From: an uncultured Clostridia bacterium
GTDB lineage: Bacteria > Bacillota > Clostridia > Christensenellales > Pumilibacteraceae
Assembly: GCA_947627075.1 (NCBI GenBank)
Contig: CANQUR010000103.1
Coordinates: 1 to 5,546 of the forward strand
DNA length: 5,546 nucleotides
Direction: 5' to 3'
A program made the translations under genes and the position numbers. The notes beneath the pieces are model-generated. The model did not search any database and had not been told where the DNA came from. It was given only the letters and a program-made list of their open reading frames with translations. Position 1 is the first letter of the stretch. The number at the start of each line of letters is the position of its first letter. Positions 1-5,546 of the stretch are shown one piece after another.

Positions 1-2054
1 CCTATATTTATAATGCCATTATTATGCTTATCGACACGTGCATTCAAATGTTCGATCGAAAGTTTGAAATCCGAAATATATTTTGTGATTTCGGCAAGTA
101 AGCCCGCAGTATTTCGTGTTTCCACTTGAAGTGCTATAATAAATTGAGATGATATATGCCCTTCCCAATGTGCTTCTATCAACCTTTCCTTTTCTATCCC
201 CTTAAGGTTTGAACAGCTTTTTCTATGAATGGAAATACCTTTACCTCGCGAAATAAAGCCGATGATATCGTCCCCGGGCACGGGATTGCAACATTTAGCC
301 GGATGCACCAAAAGATCGTCATGTCCCATAACAATAATACCCGTGGAATTTATGTTTTTTGACTTTTTATCCTTGGATTCGGATCTCGCATTATTTTCTT
401 TTCGATAAAAATCGATAAGCTTGAGGAGTATTTGATTTGTAGTATATCCGCCATAACCTATCGATGCATATAGGTCGTCTATCGAAGAAAGCGTATAGCG
501 CTTCATAACAACATCAAGCCACTTTTTTTGCATAAGGTCCGCTAAATTGTATCCGCGAGTAGCCGCCTCTTTTTCAAGCATTTCTTTGCCGCGAGCTATA
601 TTTTCCTCTTTCATTTCACGTTTGAAAAACGCTTTGATCTTGGATTTAGCTTGAGTGGACTGTACAATACGCAACCAATCTCTACTTGGACCTTTTGCAT
701 TCGGTGACGTTAAAATTTCAACGTAATCTCCCGTAGAAAGTTTTGTTTCAAGCGGCACGATCTTGTTATCGATCTTTGCCCCTACACAATGATTTCCCAC
801 TTCCGAATGCACGCTGTATGCAAAATCTATCGGAGTAGATCCCTCAGGCAAATCTACAACATCTCCTTTGGGCGTAAAGACATATACCATGCCGCTATAA
901 AGATCGATCTTAAGTGACTCATAAAATTCTTGAGGAGAAACGCTATCATTTTGAACGTCCATTACGCCTCGAAGCCATTCTATTTTCTTATCCATAGCGT
1001 CCGGAGTACGATTTTCTTTGTATAGCCAGTGTGCGGCGATACCGTATTCGGCTATTTTATGCATTTCATAAGTACGAATCTGTATCTCAAACGGCATTCC
1101 AAACGAAGTCATGACAGTTGTATGGAGAGATTGATAATTGTTTTGCTTGGGCACCGAAATATAATCCTTAAATCTGCCGGGAATAGGCTTCCATAGCGTA
1201 TGGATCATTCCAAGCACTTCATAACAGTCCTTAATGGTCGGAACGATAACACGAACAGCCGTCAAATCATAAATCTGCTCAAATGTTTTATGCTGTCTTT
1301 CCATTTTTTTGTAAATACTGTAAAAGTGTTTTGGTCTGCCGCTGACTTCTCCATTTATACCGAGCTCATTAATAATATCAGTTAATTTCGCGCATATTTT
1401 ATTTACAAGTTCTTGCCTTTCGGCTCGTTTGAGCGGAATTTCTTTGACAAGTTGCGCATAAATATCTGGCTTCAACACCTTAAAGCAAAGATCCTCGAGC
1501 TCGCACTTGATATAGCTCAATCCCAAACGAGATGCAAGAGGCGCATAGATTTCAAGAGTTTCGGTTGCTATAGCGATCTGCCTATCGATTCGCTTTGACG
1601 AAATCGTTCTCATATTATGAAGTCTATCTGCGAGCTTAATTAAAATAACTCTCAGATCCTTTGCCATAGCAAAATACATTCTTCTGAAATTTTCCGCTTG
1701 TTCATCCTCTTGCGACTTAAAAGTATATTTTGCAAGTTTTGTTACACCCATAACAAGATTGGATATTTCTTCTCCGAACAGCGAATAAATTTCGCTTTCG
1801 GTAGCAGTGGTATCCTCTACCGTATCATGTAAAATAGCGGCACCTACGGCATTTATATCCAGTCCCAAATCGATCAATATCGTCGCCACCGCTACGGGAT
1901 GATGTATATATGGCTCGCCGTTAGCACGAAGCTGACCACTATGTTTCATAGTGGCATAATTCAAGATCTTATCCAAAAGTTCGGCTTGTTGACCAAAAAC
2001 AAGTCTATATTTGGATTTGAATTGTTCAATTACTTCATCATTATTTTCATCCAT
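1..2054 (-). CDS. relA: Bifunctional (p)ppGpp synthetase/hydrolase Rel (RelA/SpoT family), 3' end cut by window edge
   Basis: The enzyme transfers pyrophosphate from ATP to GDP/GTP to make (p)ppGpp and also hydrolyses it, controlling the stringent response in the cytoplasm and on starved ribosomes. The frame is open for 684 codons from the ATG to the window edge; the usual family length of about 720-740 suggests some 40-50 residues are missing. The order is HD hydrolase (about 25-150; H52, H76-D77, E80-D81 and D143 present), synthetase (about 230-345; GRPKH at 239-243, D263 in YDL, RFKD at 294-297, Y307, E323 in EIQIRT), TGS (about 390-449; H416 in the tRNA-sensing loop), helical region, Cys-containing zinc-finger-like domain (CC at 588-589, H610, C614) and the start of ACT/RRM (from about 637). 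Both catalytic sites look intact, and RxKD is typical of bifunctional Rel rather than proteobacterial RelA (EFDD). The start is supported by a good ribosome binding site and a 3-base gap after recJ. The gene is often called rel or rsh. Confidence 0.96.
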   Translation of the reverse strand, partial: MDENNDEVIEQFKSKYRLVFGQQAELLDKILNYATMKHSGQLRANGEPYIHHPVAVATILIDLGLDINAVGAAILHDTVEDTTATESEIYSLFGEEISNLVMGVTKLAKYTFKSQEDEQAENFRRMYFAMAKDLRVILIKLADRLHNMRTISSKRIDRQIAIATETLEIYAPLASRLGLSYIKCELEDLCFKVLKPDIYAQLVKEIPLKRAERQELVNKICAKLTDIINELGINGEVSGRPKHFYSIYKKMERQHKTFEQIYDLTAVRVIVPTIKDCYEVLGMIHTLWKPIPGRFKDYISVPKQNNYQSLHTTVMTSFGMPFEIQIRTYEMHKIAEYGIAAHWLYKENRTPDAMDKKIEWLRGVMDVQNDSVSPQEFYESLKIDLYSGMVYVFTPKGDVVDLPEGSTPIDFAYSVHSEVGNHCVGAKIDNKIVPLETKLSTGDYVEILTSPNAKGPSRDWLRIVQSTQAKSKIKAFFKREMKEENIARGKEMLEKEAATRGYNLADLMQKKWLDVVMKRYTLSSIDDLYASIGYGGYTTNQILLKLIDFYRKENNARSESKDKKSKNINSTGIIVMGHDDLLVHPAKCCNPVPGDDIIGFISRGKGISIHRKSCSNLKGIEKERLIEAHWEGHISSQFIIALQVETRNTAGLLAEITKYISDFKLSIEHLNARVDKHNNGIINI

Positions 2055-2057
2055 AAG

Positions 2058-4415
2058 CTACACCTTGTAATCAGCAAAATAATTATATAATGCGGATGTA
2101 TTCAAATCGGCTTTTTTATCTTTGTTGAATTTCAAATAGAAATCCCCTTTTGGAATAGAAATAAATCCCAAATCGATAAAAACCGCCAGACAAGTGATAA
2201 ATTGCCTTAATTTTATATTGGCACGTGCAGCCAATATTTTATAAAAGCCCCATAAAGTGCTCGATCGGATATCTCTATATTTTCTGAAGATATCATAATA
2301 ATATGCAAAGACTTGCCTATCTAGAGAAACATCTTGCATAATGCTTTGTGATTTTTTCGTAGGAACATATACATTGGCATTTGAATTGGAATTTATATAA
2401 GAAACTATTTCCATATTTATCGGTCTGTCCAAAAAAATAATTTTATCATATCCAAGCATATACAGTCCATCAAGCTCCGGTGATACGATCAATCTACTGT
2501 AATTATTCTTTTCTGTCGCATACATGAATTCGTATAAAATAATATTATCACCGGCATAATTTTTTTTGAAAAGTTCATACGACTCTTTAGATCCACAAAT
2601 TATCAAAGTACCATATATATTGTCATCTAATAAATTTCCGAATTCTTCCTTATTATATGTGACATAACTCGGCGAAGTATCCGAAGAAACAGTTGCCATT
2701 TTTATAAATGCCGCACACGCGACTTCATCGCTGAAAGTAAAATTTTCTATGGAAAGTCCTTTCAAAATACCTCTTATATACTCTCTTCCCAAAAAATTAT
2801 TATTTTGTAGCTCGATAACAAAAGACTTATTTCCTTCGGTAGTTAAGAAATGATTTTTAGTATAATTATTAAATGCAAAAATTTGTAAGTTATCGGGCAA
2901 AGTGATCTGTGTATGAGAAATATTAGATTTACATGGTTGAATTTTAAGTTTGGATTCCGTTATTTTAAAAAGAGGTTTGGTATTACTATTGCCTGTTGGT
3001 TCCAAAAGATCCAAACAATCGACGAATTTGTTGTTTATATCCTTTTCATTGATTTCAATGTCATACATAAGGGAAGGTTCGAAAAGCTCTCGAGGAAATT
3101 TATCGAGATATTTTGTCACATGATCCTTAAATTTCTCGATATTTTCAGGCAAAATAGAAAAACCTGCGGCTTGACTGTGACCACCGAATTCCAATAGCAA
3201 ATCGGATGCATCCGAAAGTAAACTGTAAATATTGATTTCCGGAATACTTCTTGCAGTGCCTTTATATGAATTTCCGGATTTTACTAAAATAAATGAAGGT
3301 CGATTAAATTCTCCTGCCAAACGTGCTGCTACGATTCCCGTAATACCCTTTTCCCATAACGGATGAGATAACATAATACATCTTCTGGTGACTAAATCTT
3401 CTTTTTTCAAATCCGCTATAGCCTCATTATAAAGCTTGACACATAGCTCTTTCCTTTGGTTATTGTTTTCATTTATATCGTTAATGATGTTCTGTATTTT
3501 TTCGATATTGTCAGTAGTAAATAGCTCAAACGCGCTATAAGCGTCACCCATTCTGCCTGCGGCATTGATCCTCGGGGCTATTTTGAATGATATATCGCTA
3601 CTTGTAATGGCACCAGATAAATTTTGACTTAATAATAAATGCTTCAGTCCTATATTTTTTATGTCGGATACAGCTTTTAAGCCAAGCTGAACAATTAATC
3701 TATTCTCATCGACAAGAGGTACAAGATCGGCAATAGTTGCCACGGCGGCAAGATCCAAATATTTTTCTGCAGCTTCCAAGCCTCCCATTGCTTCGACTAA
3801 TTTTAATGCTACGCCTGCTCCGCACAAATATTCAAAAGGATAAAAGCAATCACTTTGATGCGGATCTATAACAATACAATTTGGTATAATATCCGATACC
3901 TCATGGTGATCGGTAACAATAACATCTACTCCCAAATCGCACGCATCTTCAACTTCCTTATACCCCGAGATACCGCAATCGCAAGTCAATATAAGATCCG
4001 GAGAACATTCTTCGATTATTCGTTCGATCGTTTCAGTATTTAATCCATATCCGTCGGCGATTCTACTTGGAATGTGTGTAAAAACCTCTATACCTTGTTC
4101 GGCAAAATACAACGACAAAATAGCCGCAGAACATACTCCGTCCGCATCATAATCGCCATAAATAACAATACGTTCATTGTTCTTTATTGCAGATTTTAAA
4201 CGCTCTGTAGCTTCCTTCATGCCCTTCATCAAAAAAGGATCATAAAAATAACTTTCATTGGGAAAAAGAAACTTATTGATAGCTTGCTCGTCCGTGATGC
4301 CACGTGTATACATAAGTTCAATAAATTTTACCGGAAGGTCAAGTTTATTGCTTAATGACTCTACGGTATCAACATCTATTGCCGTATTATTTTTTTTAAC
4401 AAGCTTAAGATTCAT
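2058..4415 (-). CDS. recJ: Single-stranded-DNA-specific 5'-3' exonuclease RecJ
   Basis: RecJ degrades single-stranded DNA from the 5' end in recombination, mismatch and base-excision repair and at stalled forks; it is cytoplasmic and metal-dependent. The product has 785 residues, close to Bacillus subtilis RecJ and much longer than the roughly 577 of E. coli. The DHH domain carries GDYDADG (87-93), the Asp of TCDCGIS (D146), DHH (169-171), LCGAGVALKL (197-206) and ADLVPL (229-234). APRINAAGR (280-288) follows. The DHHA1 part has KGITGIVAARLAGEF (356-370), KGTARS (385-390) and GGHSQAAG (411-418). An OB-like domain follows at about 447-555, with LEPTGNSNTKPLF (471-483) matching the usual EPFGxGNPxPxF in degenerate form. 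The rest (about 560-785) is the Firmicutes-type RecJ C-terminal region, ending in a winged-helix-like stretch (about 705-765). All the metal-binding motifs expected are present, so the nuclease should be active. It lies 52 bases after secF and 3 bases before rel. Confidence 0.97.
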   Translation of the reverse strand: MNLKLVKKNNTAIDVDTVESLSNKLDLPVKFIELMYTRGITDEQAINKFLFPNESYFYDPFLMKGMKEATERLKSAIKNNERIVIYGDYDADGVCSAAILSLYFAEQGIEVFTHIPSRIADGYGLNTETIERIIEECSPDLILTCDCGISGYKEVEDACDLGVDVIVTDHHEVSDIIPNCIVIDPHQSDCFYPFEYLCGAGVALKLVEAMGGLEAAEKYLDLAAVATIADLVPLVDENRLIVQLGLKAVSDIKNIGLKHLLLSQNLSGAITSSDISFKIAPRINAAGRMGDAYSAFELFTTDNIEKIQNIINDINENNNQRKELCVKLYNEAIADLKKEDLVTRRCIMLSHPLWEKGITGIVAARLAGEFNRPSFILVKSGNSYKGTARSIPEINIYSLLSDASDLLLEFGGHSQAAGFSILPENIEKFKDHVTKYLDKFPRELFEPSLMYDIEINEKDINNKFVDCLDLLEPTGNSNTKPLFKITESKLKIQPCKSNISHTQITLPDNLQIFAFNNYTKNHFLTTEGNKSFVIELQNNNFLGREYIRGILKGLSIENFTFSDEVACAAFIKMATVSSDTSPSYVTYNKEEFGNLLDDNIYGTLIICGSKESYELFKKNYAGDNIILYEFMYATEKNNYSRLIVSPELDGLYMLGYDKIIFLDRPINMEIVSYINSNSNANVYVPTKKSQSIMQDVSLDRQVFAYYYDIFRKYRDIRSSTLWGFYKILAARANIKLRQFITCLAVFIDLGFISIPKGDFYLKFNKDKKADLNTSALYNYFADYKV
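2061..2066 (-). promoter_or_regulatory. Ribosome binding site of rel, inside the 3' end of recJ
   Basis: The minus strand reads AAGGTG, then six bases, then the rel ATG at 2054-2052. AAGGTG forms the last two sense codons of recJ (Lys-Val), directly followed by the TAG stop. A ribosome terminating on recJ would therefore sit on the rel initiation region, which suggests translational coupling. This site also decides the rel start codon. Confidence 0.8.
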
Positions 4416-4421
4416 AATCTT

Positions 4422-4425
4422 TCCT
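4422..4425 (-). promoter_or_regulatory. Ribosome binding site of recJ
   Basis: The minus strand reads AGGA, then AAGATT (six bases), then the recJ ATG at 4415-4413. The spacing is good and no better upstream in-frame start is visible. The site lies only three bases after the 3' arm of the stem-loop at 4429-4457, so the ribosome footprint and the hairpin overlap. Confidence 0.7.
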
Positions 4426-4428
4426 ATA

Positions 4429-4457
4429 AAATAAGCTTCCGTTTAAGAAGCTTATTT
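4429..4457 (-). terminator. Perfect 11-bp stem-loop between secF and recJ; possible weak or leaky terminator
   Basis: Read on the minus strand, AAATAAGCTTC pairs with GAAGCTTATTT around a 7-base loop (TTAAACG). Only three of the eleven pairs are G-C, and the 3' arm runs into TTTTAT rather than a long U tract. It begins 10 bases after the secF stop codon, the usual place for a terminator, but it also stands just upstream of the recJ ribosome binding site. It could therefore be a partial terminator lowering recJ-rel expression, an RNA processing or 3'-end stabilising hairpin, or a modulator of recJ translation. The sequence does not decide between these. I see no convincing promoter between it and recJ. 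Confidence 0.55.
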
Positions 4458-4467
4458 CGTACTTTAT

Positions 4468-5546
4468 TTAATTATTCGCTTCCGATGATGGTGTAACTTT
4501 AACCTTTTGAGATTTCTTGGTATCACCGAGCGAAACCCAAACCGAAGGCGCAACAAACATTGCAGAATAGAATCCGGATAATAATCCGACTATGATCGGC
4601 AATGAGAATACGACCATTTGATTGAGATCGGGATTAAATATTGCCGCAATAGCGCAAACAACAGCAATGCAACCAATCATGATTATAGTTGTTATTGTGG
4701 TATTAAGACATCTGATAAAGCTCTGTGAAATAGATTTATTTGCTAAATCATGTCTATCCCACAGAGGATCGAGTTTAAGATTGCTTCTTACTCTGTCGAA
4801 CAAAATTATACTGTTGTTTATAGAATAACCGAGAATGGTTATAAGAGCCGCTATAAAAGTACTATTGAATTCCACATGGAAAATAACCATGAATGAAAAC
4901 ATAATCAAAAGATCATGAACAAGCGCGACTATTGCCGCAATACCACTCTTGAATTCAAATCGTATCGCAATATAAACAAGCATCAATACGAGCGCAATCA
5001 AAATAGCGGATATTGCATTATAAAGCAAATCTTGGCTGACAGTTGCACCAACCTTGCCCGGCGCATAAACATCAGCATATTGACTCAAAGCCATTTTCTC
5101 GGCAACATTCTCAATATCCCCATTATAGGTAAAAGCAACGGTATGTTTTGACGTTTGCTTTATACTGCCAACGTCGCCTCCGAGCTTTTCGATTTTATCT
5201 TGTAAAATATCCATATAAGATTCTATGGGAATATTGTATGTGCAAGATACATTGCTACCGTTTGCCTCAACGCTCGGACGGCTTTGCTGTGCCTCATCCT
5301 TGATCTTTTCGACTAGACCGTCAACAATATTTTGCATGGTCTCATCATTAGCTCCCGATAATGATTTGAACTTTATAAGCAATGACTTACTGTTATCATT
5401 ACCGGTGATCTGAACTTGAGACACTTTGATACCATACGGATCGCCGTTTTCATCGGCATAATTCTCGACAATGTTTACTATATTCTGCCTATGCTCCTCC
5501 ATATCCGTATCGGAGCTATCGCCAATGTTGACATTTATAGTATAGC
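4468..5546 (-). CDS. secF: Protein translocase subunit SecF, 5' end cut by window edge
   Basis: SecF works with SecD as an ion-driven membrane complex that helps SecYEG-SecA move proteins out of the cell. The frame is open from the window edge to a TAA stop: 358 residues are visible, numbered here from the first complete codon. The visible part opens with an extracytoplasmic domain (about 1-170), then five membrane segments at about 176-196, 201-222, 227-248, 280-303 and 309-336, and a short polar tail. SecF signatures are the RFE after the first visible helix (195-197), VHD (209-211), AALITILGYSINNSIILFDRVR (about 232-253) and the last helices with small residues. The first membrane helix and the GGT-type motif of SecF lie outside the window, so the ATG at 5502 is internal and not the start. 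A SecD-SecF fusion cannot be excluded. The GYSIN motif is followed by N rather than the commoner D. recJ follows after 52 bases. Confidence 0.93.
   Translation of the reverse strand, partial: YTINVNIGDSSDTDMEEHRQNIVNIVENYADENGDPYGIKVSQVQITGNDNSKSLLIKFKSLSGANDETMQNIVDGLVEKIKDEAQQSRPSVEANGSNVSCTYNIPIESYMDILQDKIEKLGGDVGSIKQTSKHTVAFTYNGDIENVAEKMALSQYADVYAPGKVGATVSQDLLYNAISAILIALVLMLVYIAIRFEFKSGIAAIVALVHDLLIMFSFMVIFHVEFNSTFIAALITILGYSINNSIILFDRVRSNLKLDPLWDRHDLANKSISQSFIRCLNTTITTIIMIGCIAVVCAIAAIFNPDLNQMVVFSLPIIVGLLSGFYSAMFVAPSVWVSLGDTKKSQKVKVTPSSEANN

Noticed and set aside
1..2054. rel as a degraded or single-function RelA-type synthetase
   Set aside because: Reading the frame codon by codon shows no stop or frameshift over 684 codons, and both hydrolase (H52, H76-D77, D143) and synthetase (D263, E323) residues are present.
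2913..3197. A 94-codon plus-strand open frame antisense to recJ, and similar short plus-strand frames elsewhere (for example 4915-5151, 1899-2090)
   Set aside because: They lie wholly opposite well-supported recJ, secF and rel coding sequence, have no recognisable protein motif or convincing ribosome binding site, and are of a length expected by chance opposite long genes.
1861..3940. Recurring CCCAAATCGAT-like strings (near 1864, 2166 and 3931) as a possible dispersed repeat or binding site
   Set aside because: They are short, irregularly spaced, and each encodes an Asp-Leu-Gly type segment in its own protein, so codon bias explains them.
4458..4500. A possible promoter for recJ near the end of secF (TTACAC, 16 bases, TAATTA on the minus strand)
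   Set aside because: The -35-like element matches the consensus poorly, and TAATTA-like strings are expected in AT-rich DNA; not enough to call a promoter.
5500..5502. ATG as the start of SecF
   Set aside because: The frame stays open upstream to the window edge, and SecF needs a first membrane helix before the extracytoplasmic domain, which is not present after this ATG. The gene is treated as partial.

Overview
The window looks like an ordinary chromosomal housekeeping segment from a low-GC, Clostridia-like member of the Bacillota (Firmicutes), using the standard genetic code. The evidence is AT-rich DNA, a long Firmicutes-type RecJ of 785 residues, a Rel protein with the RxKD synthetase signature of bifunctional enzymes, and secF-recJ-rel gene order. 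The exact lineage cannot be fixed from the sequence alone. All three genes lie on the minus strand, so transcription runs from high to low coordinates. Coding density is nearly complete; the only gaps are 52 bases and 3 bases. I see no tRNA, rRNA, CRISPR array, insertion sequence or prophage gene.

In the order of transcription, the 3' part of secF comes first (4468-5546; the 5' end is outside the window). It encodes a subunit of the SecDF membrane complex that helps pull exported proteins through the Sec channel. A 52-base gap follows, holding a perfect 11-bp stem-loop and the recJ ribosome binding site. Next is the complete recJ (2058-4415), a single-strand-specific 5'-3' DNA exonuclease for recombination and repair. 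Its stop codon lies 3 bases from the start of rel (1-2054), the bifunctional synthetase/hydrolase of the alarmone (p)ppGpp. Rel is cut by the window edge within its C-terminal ACT/RRM-type domain. The rel ribosome binding site is built from the last codons of recJ, so the two genes are probably co-transcribed and translationally coupled.

The three proteins do not share a pathway; this is a conserved neighbourhood of export, DNA repair and stringent-response genes. The most noteworthy points are the absence of apt (adenine phosphoribosyltransferase), which often sits between recJ and rel in Firmicutes, an apparently enlarged extracytoplasmic domain in SecF, and the stem-loop just before the recJ ribosome binding site. 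I found nothing that supports a previously undescribed system here.
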